NCBI RefSeq assembly: GCF_016758255.1
Contig: NZ_QYAD01000001.1
Coordinates: forward strand, 434,001-498,000
Direction: 5' to 3'
Source: Leucobacter chromiireducens subsp. chromiireducens
GTDB taxonomy: Bacteria; Actinomycetota; Actinomycetes; Actinomycetales; Microbacteriaceae
Length of the DNA stretch: 64,000 nt
Positions 1 through 8,231 of this stretch are shown here, piece by piece (the first letter of the stretch is position 1; every line of letters starts with the position of its first letter). The notes beneath the pieces were generated by a model that searched no databases, was not told where the DNA came from, and saw nothing but the letters and a program-made list of their open reading frames with translations. The translations under genes and the position numbers were made by a program.

Positions 1-99
1 TCACACGCCGAGGAGTTGCTCACGGGGTCGATCCCGGTTGTGACCGGATCTGTCACGGTTCCCCTCGATTCCGAGCCGGAGCCTCCACGATCTGAATAG
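1..99 (+). CDS. C-terminal end of an unidentified protein (5' truncated)
   Basis: An open frame enters from the left edge and gives 32 residues before a TAG at 97-99, ending in an acidic, proline-rich tail (EPEPPRSE). A strong hairpin starts three bases after the stop, which supports a real gene end. The piece is too short to name; the valine-rich stretch before the tail would fit the end of a sugar-binding-domain regulator, but this is only a guess. Confidence 0.5.
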   Translation, partial: SHAEELLTGSIPVVTGSVTVPLDSEPEPPRSE

Positions 100-102
100 T
101 TC

Positions 103-147
103 CAGTAGTCACGGGGCCCGGCCATGAGCCGGGCCCCGTGACTACTG
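103..147 (+). terminator. Strong hairpin terminator
   Basis: A perfect 20-bp inverted repeat (103-122 with 128-147) surrounds a 5-base loop, directly after the stop codon of the partial gene. There is no T-tract, as is common for actinobacterial terminators. Confidence 0.8.
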
Positions 148-261
148 AGTCGAAGCACACGCGAAGAAAATTTATGGACATGATCCAAGGTTCTGGCTAG
201 CATCGGGCTCGGGTGTGTGTGCGCCCAGCGATGCCGCGCTGCGGCGGAAGAGGAATCCCTG

Positions 262-2883
262 ATGCGATCTGCCGTGTTTCGAGGGGTCACCGTGTGCGCG
301 GTGATTCCGCTTCTCGTCCTATTTGGTGGGCCCGCAGCCAGCGCTCAGGAGCCGGAGGCTCCCGTGACTACGTTGACTGACCGCCTGGTTGAAGCCGCCG
401 AGGGGGGTGCCTCCGGTGCGGAAGATCTGGCCGATGCCGCCGCGCTGCCGTCTGAGGGTGGCGGAAGCCTTCGGGTCGATGACGCAGATCGTGTTGTCGC
501 CACGGTTCTCTTCGCGCAGACCCCCGACGAACCGACCCTCTCGTCCCTCGCAGCGTTGAGCATTGTCGATGAGGTGTTTACCGTCTTCCCTGCGGCGACG
601 ATTCGCGTGGACCCCGCCGCGCTCTCGGCAGTGGAAGAGCTTCCCGGCGTGCTCAGTGCGACACCCGCACTGAAGCCCTTCACTGGCTCGGAGTTGCGTT
701 CGGCAGAACTGCCGGGAGCGAGTGCTCTGCGTGCCGAGGCTGATTCAGTTCCTACCGCAGAAGCTGCGAGGTGCTCTCCAGTGCCGATCGAGGCTGACGG
801 ACCGCTCCGCTCCGCCGAAGCCCGTGAGAGATTCGGGGCCGATGGCTTGGGCGTCACGGTTGGTGTCATCTCCGATTCGTTCGCGTCGATCGACTCGCCG
901 ACCTCCTGGGCTGATGATGTCGCCTCGGGCGCACTTCCCGGAGCCGCGAACCCCTGCGGTCACACCGCTCCGGTAGAGATCGTTTCGGATTCCGTCGGCG
1001 GATCGGACGAAGGCCGCGCGATGGCTCAGCTTGTCCACGGGATCGCGCCGGGGGCGCGAATCCTTTTTGCGGACGCAGGTCGGAACGACCTCGAAATGTC
1101 GATGAACATTGCTGCGCTCGTCGAAGCCGGTGCTGACATCATCGTCGACGACATCACCTGGCCGCAGGAGACCGCGTACCAGCAGGGCTTCATTTCGGGT
1201 GCGATCGAGGAGGCCAAAGCCCAAGGGGTCGCATACTTCACCTCGGCGGGCAACTCAACGGGTGTGGGCTCGGAGGGGGAGTCAGCGGGGCGTCCCATCT
1301 CCTCGTGGAGCACCTCGGCCTACCGTCCTACCGACTGCCCGAGCTGGCTCGCACAGGGCGCGGGCGACCCGCTCGAGGGCGCGATCGGCATCGACTGCCT
1401 CGACTTCGATCCAGATCCGACAGTGGAGACGCCGTACGACACACTGATGCTTGAGGGGGAGCCCGGTGATCCCGACACCAATCTGCGGATGATCGGCTCG
1501 ATTGCCGAGCCATTCCTCGGGATCACGACGGCGTACGAGTGGCGTTTCTACCGTGTGGATCCTGGCGCGAGCGATCCCGCGCTGATCGCCGTCGTTCCCC
1601 AGCTGAGCCAGTACTACCCGGGCGCGACCGGCGCGGTGACTGCTGCGGCCGGTTCGGAGATCCGCGCAGTGATGGTGCGCACCCGGCACGACCCCGCGGC
1701 CCCGGAGCCCGCCGTGCTCTTCTCGTTCCTGCGGGGAGGGGACTCGATCACCTCGCGGGCCCACCTCGGCGATGGCGCGAGCGACCTTGTCGGGCCGACG
1801 ACCTTCGGGCACGCGGCCGACGGCTCCGCGGTGAGCGTGGCCTCGCTCGACTGGGAGGACCCCACGCGCGTGCGCCCCTACAGCTCGCTCGGTCCGGCCA
1901 CGCTGTACTTCGAGCCCGTGCGCTTCACGACGGATGGGCCTGCACTCCCGTCGGCTCCGCTGCCGAGCCCGGTCGTTGTGAATACGCCGAACCTCGCGTC
2001 GGTCGACGGCACGCAGACAACCTTCTTCAGTGGTGAGCCCGGTGACGCGGAGTTCCGTTTCTTCGGCACCTCGGCTGCGGCACCGAACGCCGCGGCCGTC
2101 GCCGCGCTTGGCAAGTCCTACGCCCCGGGCATCTCGGGTGGGGAACTCACCGCACGTGTGTTGGAAACTGCGCGCGGCACCGCGGAGGGCGGACCGGTGA
2201 ACCCGTATACAGCCGCAGGAATCCCCGATACCACCGTGTTCGGCGAGGGGATCGTGGATGCGGCTGGCCTGCTGGAAGCGCTCCCCGTTGCTCCCGCAAC
2301 GCCGTCAGGGCTTCGCGCCACTGAGGTCACTGCAGAACGTATCGCCATTGAATGGGCCCCCGTCGAAGGTGCCGCCGCTGTGCGGGCCGAGTTGGTGCCC
2401 GTTGCGGCGGAGTCGCGCATCGCGAGTGACGCCTCGCACAGCCTGCCAGCGACCGCGACATCAGTCGTGTTCGAGGGGCTCACCGCTGACACGGCCTACA
2501 CGGTGCGTGTCACTGCCGAGAATGCAGTCGGTGCCTCGCGGAGCGCCACGCTCGAAGTGCGTACGGCCGCCGAAGTTCCGAAGCCTGAACCCAAGCCTGA
2601 GCCGAAGCCGAAGCCGAAGCCGGAACTGAAGCCGGAACTGAAGCCAGAGCCCGCTCCAAACGTTGCGGAAGCTCCGCTCGCACACACCGGCGGGGCATCT
2701 ACGATGCCCTGGCTGCTCGCGGGCGGTGCGCTGCTGATTCTTGGCGCAGGAGTGGTCGCGGTGGTTGCCGCGCGATCCCGCGCCCGGGCGCGAGCTGCCG
2801 AAAGCGCAGGCGCGGATGCGGTAGGCACGCTGGATGGTGATGAGGCGCGCCCGAGCGACGCGTCGCGCGAGCGCGGCGAATAG
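262..2883 (+). CDS. Wall-anchored subtilisin-like serine protease with FN3 domain
   Basis: Predicted secreted S8-family peptidase of 873 residues. ATG 262 is chosen because GAGGAA lies just upstream and a clean signal peptide follows (MRSAVFRGV...AASAQ); an in-frame GTG at 217 would add 15 polar residues. The catalytic set is visible: Asp205 in VISDS, His259 in QLVHG, Asn331 in SAGNS and Ser604 in FGTSAAAPN. An FN3-like domain follows (about 680-770), then a Lys-Pro-Glu spacer and a sorting signal: LAHTG at 806-810, a hydrophobic segment and an Arg-rich tail. LAXTG motifs are typical of class E sortase substrates in high-GC actinobacteria. No sortase lies in the window. The substrate is unknown; it is likely a housekeeping or nutritional surface protease. 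Confidence 0.85.
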   Translation: MRSAVFRGVTVCAVIPLLVLFGGPAASAQEPEAPVTTLTDRLVEAAEGGASGAEDLADAAALPSEGGGSLRVDDADRVVATVLFAQTPDEPTLSSLAALSIVDEVFTVFPAATIRVDPAALSAVEELPGVLSATPALKPFTGSELRSAELPGASALRAEADSVPTAEAARCSPVPIEADGPLRSAEARERFGADGLGVTVGVISDSFASIDSPTSWADDVASGALPGAANPCGHTAPVEIVSDSVGGSDEGRAMAQLVHGIAPGARILFADAGRNDLEMSMNIAALVEAGADIIVDDITWPQETAYQQGFISGAIEEAKAQGVAYFTSAGNSTGVGSEGESAGRPISSWSTSAYRPTDCPSWLAQGAGDPLEGAIGIDCLDFDPDPTVETPYDTLMLEGEPGDPDTNLRMIGSIAEPFLGITTAYEWRFYRVDPGASDPALIAVVPQLSQYYPGATGAVTAAAGSEIRAVMVRTRHDPAAPEPAVLFSFLRGGDSITSRAHLGDGASDLVGPTTFGHAADGSAVSVASLDWEDPTRVRPYSSLGPATLYFEPVRFTTDGPALPSAPLPSPVVVNTPNLASVDGTQTTFFSGEPGDAEFRFFGTSAAAPNAAAVAALGKSYAPGISGGELTARVLETARGTAEGGPVNPYTAAGIPDTTVFGEGIVDAAGLLEALPVAPATPSGLRATEVTAERIAIEWAPVEGAAAVRAELVPVAAESRIASDASHSLPATATSVVFEGLTADTAYTVRVTAENAVGASRSATLEVRTAAEVPKPEPKPEPKPKPKPELKPELKPEPAPNVAEAPLAHTGGASTMPWLLAGGALLILGAGVVAVVAARSRARARAAESAGADAVGTLDGDEARPSDASRERGE

Positions 2884-2888
2884 TCCGC

Positions 2889-2894
2889 TACACT
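2889..2894 (+). promoter_or_regulatory. -10 box of the SRP RNA gene
   Basis: TACACT lies six bases before the start of the SRP RNA helix and fits the TANNNT pattern seen at many other promoters in the window. No clear -35 box is visible. Confidence 0.55.
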
Positions 2895-2899
2895 GGAAC

Positions 2900-2990
2900 G
2901 GCTCCCTACGTGGCGCTATCTCGAGAAACTCCCCCAGGTCGGAAACGAAGCAAGGGTACTCGGGCTCTAGCGGGTACGTAGGGAGTCTTT
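2900..2990 (+). ncRNA. ffs: 4.5S-type signal recognition particle RNA
   Basis: The conserved SRP domain IV core is present: GGTCGGAAACGAAGCAAGG at about 2938-2953, with its GGAA tetraloop and the asymmetric internal loop. The flanks pair over a long helix: CTCCCTACG near 2902-2910 with CGTAGGGAG near 2977-2985. The transcript is small (about 90 nt), the bacterial type without an Alu domain. A T-rich stretch (2988-2996) follows the helix and may end transcription. In many actinobacteria ffs lies close to dnaX; here dnaX is 12.7 kb downstream. Confidence 0.9.
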
Positions 2991-3015
2991 TCGTTTGTGC
3001 CCCCATCGCCCTCCC

Positions 3016-3088
3016 CGGATCGGGGTCACTTTGGCAGGGTGTCGCTGACACTGCAGTCGCAACACCGTGCCGAAGTGACCCCGATCCG
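3016..3088. repeat. Long imperfect inverted repeat after ffs
   Basis: Arms 3016-3042 and 3062-3088 are complementary over 27 positions with two exceptions, one of them a possible G-U pair; the loop is 19 bases. The repeat sits between ffs and the 3' end of the convergent marR gene, so it can work as a terminator in both directions. Its imperfect arms also resemble a dispersed extragenic palindrome. Confidence 0.75.
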
Positions 3089-3096
3089 TGGCGGGG

Positions 3097-3699
3097 CTAC
3101 CGGGAGGTGGGGGAGCCTGGCGTCTCGTGCTGGGGCCACGCCGCCGCGAGTTTCGTGAGGAGCCGTGCGAGTTCCGCGCGCTCGGCCGGCTCGAGTGCGG
3201 CAAGTGCTGCGCCCGCTTCCGCGCGCTGGCGGCCACGGAAACCGTGCACCGCGTCCTCGCCGGCGGGCGTGATTCGCACCCGGGTGCGCCGGGCGTCCTC
3301 GGGATCGGCCTCGCGTGCGGCGAACTCGCGCTCGACCGCCTGCTGAACCAGGCGTGACGCGCGGGGCTGATCCACCCCGATCTCACCCGCGATCTCGCTG
3401 ACGGTGAGCGGTGTTGACGCGTGCGCGAGCGTGCTCAGCAGGCGCAGCAGCGCCGGGCCGCCGAACCCACCCCTGGCGGAGCGCTGGGGGCCGCCGTGCG
3501 GGCCACGCCAGTCGGGTCCGTCCGCCGCTTCGTGCGGCTGGTGCGCGAGCGCACTGCGGGGGCCCCGGGGGAAATCGCCACCCGGACCATCGCCGCGCCG
3601 CGGGCCGCGGCGGCCGCGAATGCGCGTGAGTGCGCCGATGATGGCGTCGGCTTCAGGGCTGTCTGCCGGATCATGTGGGCTGCCGGGTGTGGAGGTCAT
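3097..3699 (-). CDS. MarR-family transcriptional regulator with Arg/Gly-rich N-terminus
   Basis: A 200-residue protein. The second half is a MarR-type winged helix: ALLRLLSTLAHASTPLTVSEIAGEIGVDQPRASRLVQQAVE, then a wing with DARRTRVRITPAG and a C-terminal dimer helix. The first 75 or so residues are low complexity, rich in Arg, Gly, Pro and His (RGRRGPRRGDGPGGDFPRG), and carry no recognisable domain. ATG 3699 is preferred because upstream in-frame codons run into the AT-rich, repeat-filled promoter region. The gene is divergent from a second winged-helix gene at 3812, and the shared spacer holds palindromes likely bound by one or both. The ligand is unknown. Confidence 0.82.
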   Translation of the reverse strand: MTSTPGSPHDPADSPEADAIIGALTRIRGRRGPRRGDGPGGDFPRGPRSALAHQPHEAADGPDWRGPHGGPQRSARGGFGGPALLRLLSTLAHASTPLTVSEIAGEIGVDQPRASRLVQQAVEREFAAREADPEDARRTRVRITPAGEDAVHGFRGRQRAEAGAALAALEPAERAELARLLTKLAAAWPQHETPGSPTSR

Positions 3700-3704
3700 G
3701 CAAG

Positions 3705-3776
3705 AAATTTTACATGCCTCTTGACATGCATTCATGTACATGTCATCATACATATACATGCACAATGACATACATT
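3705..3776. promoter_or_regulatory. Divergent promoter/operator region between two winged-helix genes
   Basis: This spacer is strikingly AT-rich compared with its surroundings and full of CATG/ACAT words. It holds the perfect palindrome CATGTACATG (3733-3742). On the + strand TTGACA (3721-3726) is a good -35 box, with TCATAC (3746-3751) or TATACA (3753-3758) as possible -10 boxes. On the - strand TAAAAT near 3712-3707 is a possible -10 box for marR. MarR proteins usually bind such palindromes and control their own divergent promoters. Confidence 0.65.
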
Positions 3777-3811
3777 GCGGGCAGGGTGCCCGCACCGAAA
3801 GGACTTCACTC

Positions 3812-4501
3812 ATGACGAACGCACATGACACCCAGACTTCTTCTGCACAGGCCGACTCGACGGATCGCTCGCTCGCCTACTGGCTCCGTGCCACCGCGGC
3901 ACTCACGGCTCGCGAAACCGACGCGGCGCTCGCCGCAGCAGGCACCACGCGCCGTGAACGCCGCGTACTGAACGCGCTTTCGGGCGACTCGGAGCGTGCC
4001 GAGCGGCTGCGCGAGCGGCTTGAGCGCGGGGGCAAGCGCCTCTTCACCCTGGTCGAGCGCGGGCTGATTGTCCGCGCCGAAGACGGCTGGCAGCTCACCG
4101 CCGCAGGCGAGACCGTGCGCGACCGCGCAAATGCTGCGGTGCGCGAGGTTCAGGCCCGCGTGACCGCATCGGTTCCGGAGACGGACTTCGAGACCACCCT
4201 GGCCACCCTCGAGGCGATCTCGCGCGAGCTGGGTTGGACCGAGGAGACGCGGCTGCCCCGCGGTGGGCGTGGCTTTGGATACGGACGCGGACACAGCTTC
4301 GGACGCGGGCACGGCTTCGGCCGTGGACACGGACACCACCCGCACCATCAGTGTGCTGGAATCGGGCACGCCGGCTTCGGCCGTGGTGGCTGTGACCACG
4401 CGGGCTCTGGCCACCAGGGTCACGGTGGCCACGGCCGCGGCTTCGAGCGTGGCTTCACCGCGGGCTTTGCCGCGGCGCAGCGCACGGACGATGCTCGCTG
4501 A
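3812..4501 (+). CDS. Winged-helix regulator with a Gly/His-rich C-terminal tail
   Basis: A 229-residue protein. ATG 3812 has a GAAAGGA ribosome site. The N-terminal 140 residues form a MarR/PadR-like helix bundle (SLAYWLRATAALTARETDAAL, TTRRERRVLNALSG, GKRLFTLVERGLIVRAEDGWQLTAAGETV). The DNA-recognition region is unusual and weakly matches classic MarR. The last 75 residues are a low-complexity tail built from GRGHGFGRGH-like units, with a GHGHHPHHQ patch and two isolated Cys, which could bind Ni, Zn, Cu or Co. Transcribed divergently from marR (3699) and likely co-regulated with it. Whether it senses metal or uses the tail as a flexible linker is inference. Confidence 0.75.
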   Translation: MTNAHDTQTSSAQADSTDRSLAYWLRATAALTARETDAALAAAGTTRRERRVLNALSGDSERAERLRERLERGGKRLFTLVERGLIVRAEDGWQLTAAGETVRDRANAAVREVQARVTASVPETDFETTLATLEAISRELGWTEETRLPRGGRGFGYGRGHSFGRGHGFGRGHGHHPHHQCAGIGHAGFGRGGCDHAGSGHQGHGGHGRGFERGFTAGFAAAQRTDDAR

Positions 4502-4536
4502 TCCCACTCCGCTTTCTTCTCCGAGCCGGGCTCACC

Positions 4537-4571
4537 GGCCGGGTCGCAGAAGTCTTCTGCGCGACCCGGCC
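4537..4571 (+). terminator. Hairpin terminator
   Basis: GGCCGGGTC (4537-4545) pairs with GACCCGGCC (4563-4571) and an inner GCAGAA/TTCTGC stem continues it, with a two-base bulge. It follows the His-rich regulator gene by 35 bases. Confidence 0.7.
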
Positions 4572-4650
4572 GACTGGGCTCGGCTTCGGTGATTCTGCGG
4601 GCAGGGCGACTCGAGCTGGCTTGGCTGCCGCGCCGCGCGCCCGTGCAGCC

Positions 4651-4656
4651 TAGACT
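4651..4656 (+). promoter_or_regulatory. -10 box of a probable leaderless pta transcript
   Basis: TAGACT ends seven bases before GTG 4664. With this spacing transcription would begin at the start codon itself, and no ribosome-binding site is present. Confidence 0.6.
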
Positions 4657-4663
4657 GAAAGCT

Positions 4664-6784
4664 GTGGCAGCGAGCATCTACCTGACGTCAGCCGAAGGCC
4701 GTACTGGCAAGAGCGCGGTTGCGCTCGGAGTGCTTGACGCGCTCCGCGCAGACGCCCCGCGCGTGGGCGTATTCCGCCCACTGATCCGCTCAGCGAGCGA
4801 GCGCGACCGCGTGCTCGACATGCTGCTGCGCCGCGCCACCGCGGACGTCAGCTACGACGACTGCGTCGGCGTGACCTACGACGACGCGCACGCCGATCCC
4901 GACGCCGCGATGGTGCGCATCGTCGCCGCCTTCCAGGCGCTGCGCGCCCACTGCGACGCGATCGTGGTGGTCGGCTCTGACTTCACCGATGTGGCCGCGC
5001 CCACGGAGCTCGCCTTCAATGCGCGGATCGCTGCGAACCTCGATACGCCCGTGCTGCTCGTGCTGGGCGGTCGTTCCACCGAGGAAGCCGAGTACCTCGG
5101 GCAGCAGGCGGCGCGCACGCCGGGCGAGATCGCTCAGCTCGCCGAGCTCGGGCTTTCCGAACTGCAGGCGGAGCACGCAACGGTGCTTGCGGCACTCGTG
5201 AACCGTGCCGATCCCGATCGGCTGTCTGAGATCGACCGCGCCGTGGCCGCGGTGCTGCCTGCCGGTACACCCGTGTGGTCCGTCCCCGAGGAGCTGTTGC
5301 TCGTTGCACCGCCCGTCTCCGAAGTGCTCGCCGCCGTCGACGGCACGCTCGAGCGGGGCTCCGCCGAACTGCTCGCGCGAGAGGTACGCGATGTCGTGGT
5401 CGCCGGCATGTCGATGGAGAACGTGCTGCCGCGGCTGCTCGAGGGCTCGGTCGTGGTGATCGCCGCTGACCGCTCCGAGACGCTTCTCGCCGTGACGATG
5501 GCGCACGAGGCGCCCACCTTCCCCACGATCGCCGCCGTGGTGCTGAACGGCGACTTCGCGCTGCCCGCCGATGTGACGCGGCTGCTCGACGGCGTCGACT
5601 CGACCCTGCCGATCATCCGCACGCACTCGGGCACCTTCGACACGGTGCGCCGCATCTCCTCGGCGCGCGGCCTGCTCACGGAAGAATCCCCAACGAAGTT
5701 CGATACGGCGCTTGCCCTGTTCGCGCAGCAAGTCGACACGGCGACGCTCCGCGAGCGGCTCCGGCTGCACCGCGGTGGGGTGCGTACGCCCGTCATGTTC
5801 GCCTACGAGCTGTTCGACCGGGCAGCGGCAGCGCGCTCGCACATCGTGCTCCCTGAGGGGCACGACGATCGGATTCTGCGCGCAGCGAGCACGCTGCTCG
5901 CCCGCGGCACCGCACGCCTGACGCTCCTCGGCGACGCCGCGGCGATTCGCAAGCGGGGCGGCGAGCTCGGCCTCACGCTCGACGCCGCCGAGATCATCGA
6001 CCCGCTCACCTCACCCGAGCGTGAGCGCTTCGCTTCCGAGTATGCGCGGCTGCGCGCCCACAAGGGCGTCACACACGAGCAGGCCTGGGACGTCATGGCC
6101 GACGGCAGCTACTTCGGCACAATGATGGTGCAGCTGGGCCTCGCCGACGGCATGGTGTCCGGCGCCGCGAACACGACCGCGCACACCATCCGGCCGAGCC
6201 TCGAGTTCATCAAGACGAAGCCCGGCGTCTCGGTGGTGTCGAGCGTGTTCTTCATGGGGCTGCGCGACCGTGTGCTGGTGTACGGCGACTGCGCGGTGAA
6301 CCCCGACCCCACCGCGGCGCAGCTCGCCGATATCGCAATCTCCTCGGCGGAGACCGCCGCCCAGTTTGGTGTTGAGCCGCGCATCGCGATGCTCTCGTAC
6401 TCGACAGGGGAGTCGGGCTCCGGCGCCGATGTCGACAAGGTGCGCGAGGCGACCGCGCTGGCGAAGGCTGCACGCCCGGACCTGCTCATCGAGGGGCCGA
6501 TTCAGTACGACGCGGCGAGCGACCCTGCAACGGGCGCATCGAAGATGCCCGGCTCCGAGGTGGCTGGCCGCGCCACGGTGTTTATCTTCCCCGACCTGAA
6601 CACGGGCAACAACACCTACAAGGCGGTGCAGCGCTCGGCCGGTGCGGTGGCCGTTGGTCCCGTGCTGCAGGGGCTGAACAAGCCCGTGAACGACCTCTCA
6701 CGCGGCGCCACAGTCGAGGACATCATCAACACCGTGGCCATCACCGCCGTGCAGGCCGGCATGCGAGACGGAGCAGACGCGTGA
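4664..6784 (+). CDS. pta: Phosphate acetyltransferase (long, three-domain form)
   Basis: Converts acetyl-CoA and phosphate to acetyl phosphate and CoA in the cytoplasm. The 706-residue protein has the long Pta layout: an N-terminal BioD/CobB-like P-loop domain (SIYLTSAEGRTGKSAVALG at 4-22), a middle DRTGG-type domain, and a C-terminal PTA_PTB catalytic domain from about residue 375 (MFAYELFDRAA, LPEGHDDRILRAA, DGMVSGAANTTAHTIRP, FPDLNTGNNTYKAVQR). GTG 4664 is chosen because SIYLTSAEGRTGK is the usual Pta start and a -10 box sits seven bases upstream. The stop overlaps the ackA start, so the two are translationally coupled. Together they interconvert acetyl-CoA and acetate with ATP yield. Confidence 0.96.
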   Translation: MAASIYLTSAEGRTGKSAVALGVLDALRADAPRVGVFRPLIRSASERDRVLDMLLRRATADVSYDDCVGVTYDDAHADPDAAMVRIVAAFQALRAHCDAIVVVGSDFTDVAAPTELAFNARIAANLDTPVLLVLGGRSTEEAEYLGQQAARTPGEIAQLAELGLSELQAEHATVLAALVNRADPDRLSEIDRAVAAVLPAGTPVWSVPEELLLVAPPVSEVLAAVDGTLERGSAELLAREVRDVVVAGMSMENVLPRLLEGSVVVIAADRSETLLAVTMAHEAPTFPTIAAVVLNGDFALPADVTRLLDGVDSTLPIIRTHSGTFDTVRRISSARGLLTEESPTKFDTALALFAQQVDTATLRERLRLHRGGVRTPVMFAYELFDRAAAARSHIVLPEGHDDRILRAASTLLARGTARLTLLGDAAAIRKRGGELGLTLDAAEIIDPLTSPERERFASEYARLRAHKGVTHEQAWDVMADGSYFGTMMVQLGLADGMVSGAANTTAHTIRPSLEFIKTKPGVSVVSSVFFMGLRDRVLVYGDCAVNPDPTAAQLADIAISSAETAAQFGVEPRIAMLSYSTGESGSGADVDKVREATALAKAARPDLLIEGPIQYDAASDPATGASKMPGSEVAGRATVFIFPDLNTGNNTYKAVQRSAGAVAVGPVLQGLNKPVNDLSRGATVEDIINTVAITAVQAGMRDGADA

Positions 6785-7983
6785 GCAAGATCCTCGTCAT
6801 CAACAGCGGCTCCTCCTCGTTCAAGTATCAGCTGATCGACCCCGAGAGCGGGGAGCGGCTCGCAAGCGGGCTCGTCGAGCGCATTGGCGACCCGGTCGGG
6901 GTGGTCAAGCACCGCAACGGGGACGCGGTGCTCGAGGAGGAACTGCCGATCCCGGACCACACCGCGGGCTTTGCGCAGATGGAGCGCGCGTTCGAGCGCT
7001 CCGGCCACCCGCTCGAGGGTTCCGCGCTCGCCGCAGTGGGCCACCGAGTGGTGCAGGGCGGCAACGACTTCTTCGCGCCGACCGTGATCGACGACCGCGT
7101 GGCCGCGCGCATCCTCGAACTGGGCGTGCTCGCGCCGCTCCACAACCCCGCGCACCATCAGGCGATCGTGGCTGCGCGTGCCACGTTCCCCGACGTGCCA
7201 CACGTGGCCGTGTTCGACACCGCGTTCCACCAGACTATGCCGGCGGCGGCCTACACCTACGCGATCGATCGCGAGGTTGCCGCGGAGCACGGGATCCGCC
7301 GCTACGGCTTCCACGGCACCTCGCACCAGTACGTGTCTGCGCGCGCGGCTCGCTTCCTCGACCGCCCGCTCGGCGAGCTCAGGCAGATCGTGTTGCACCT
7401 CGGCAATGGCGCCTCGATGTGCGCGATCGACGGGGGCCGCTCGGTGGACACCTCGATGGGGCTCACCCCGCTCGAGGGGCTGGTCATGGGAACACGATCG
7501 GGAGATTTGGATCCTTCGATCCTGTTCCACCTCAACCGCGAGGCGGAGTACGACGTTGATGCGCTCGACCGACTGCTCAACTCGCGTTCGGGGCTGCGTG
7601 GGCTTGCCGGCACCAGCGATTTCCGCGACGTGCGTGCTGCGGCGGACGCCGGCGACGCGGAGGCACAGCTCGCCATTGATGTGACGACGCACCGGATTCG
7701 GCACTACTTGGGCGCGTACCTCGCGACCCTCGGCGGTGCCGACGTGGTTTCGTTCACCGCGGGCGTCGGCGAGAACAATGCGGCGCTTCGCGCGGACGTG
7801 TGTGCGGGGCTGGAATGGTTCGGGATCAGGATCGATCCCGAACTGAACGCCGCCGCCTCGGGGGCGTCCGAGCCGCGCCGCATCAGTGCCCCGGATTCGC
7901 GCGTCGAGATTCTCGTGGTGCCAACCGACGAGGAAGCCGAGATCGCGCGCCAGACGTGGGGCTTGGTGGGCGCCGCGCGCTGA
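6781..7983 (+). CDS. ackA: Acetate kinase
   Basis: Interconverts acetyl phosphate + ADP and acetate + ATP. 400 residues, the normal length. Diagnostic stretches: ILVINSGSSSFKYQL at the N-terminus, GHRVVQGG, FDTAFHQTMP, RRYGFHGTSHQYV, HLGNGASMCAIDGG (phosphate-binding loop), MGTRSGDLDPSI and FTAGVGENNAALR. It starts with GTG 6781, sharing four bases with the pta stop. Second and last gene of the pta-ackA operon; no convincing hairpin follows. Confidence 0.97.
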   Translation: MSKILVINSGSSSFKYQLIDPESGERLASGLVERIGDPVGVVKHRNGDAVLEEELPIPDHTAGFAQMERAFERSGHPLEGSALAAVGHRVVQGGNDFFAPTVIDDRVAARILELGVLAPLHNPAHHQAIVAARATFPDVPHVAVFDTAFHQTMPAAAYTYAIDREVAAEHGIRRYGFHGTSHQYVSARAARFLDRPLGELRQIVLHLGNGASMCAIDGGRSVDTSMGLTPLEGLVMGTRSGDLDPSILFHLNREAEYDVDALDRLLNSRSGLRGLAGTSDFRDVRAAADAGDAEAQLAIDVTTHRIRHYLGAYLATLGGADVVSFTAGVGENNAALRADVCAGLEWFGIRIDPELNAAASGASEPRRISAPDSRVEILVVPTDEEAEIARQTWGLVGAAR

Positions 7984-8220
7984 TCCCGCATCGTTGCGGC
8001 CTACTCCGCGCGTACCTGCGCGATCCGTTGCGCGGCGCTCACCCCTGTTGAACTTCTCGCTCACCCGAGCGGAATGAAGCGACCCTCGGCGACCTGAATC
8101 GCGGAGGCGCTGCGAAGTGCGACGAGAACGGACGGATCTTCCACGGAATCCGCTGCTCGCACCTGTGTATGGTCCTCGCCCCGCACAGAGGATGGAAGCA
8201 CACAGACCGAAGGCGAGTGC

Positions 8221-8227
8221 AAAGGAG
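8221..8227 (+). promoter_or_regulatory. Ribosome-binding site deciding the permease start
   Basis: AAAGGAG lies four bases before GTG 8232 and favours it over an upstream in-frame ATG at 8169. TATGGT at 8168-8173, preceded by TG, may be the -10 box of the operon. The rest of the 248-base gap after ackA holds no gene I can support. Confidence 0.6.
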
Positions 8228-8231
8228 CAAC

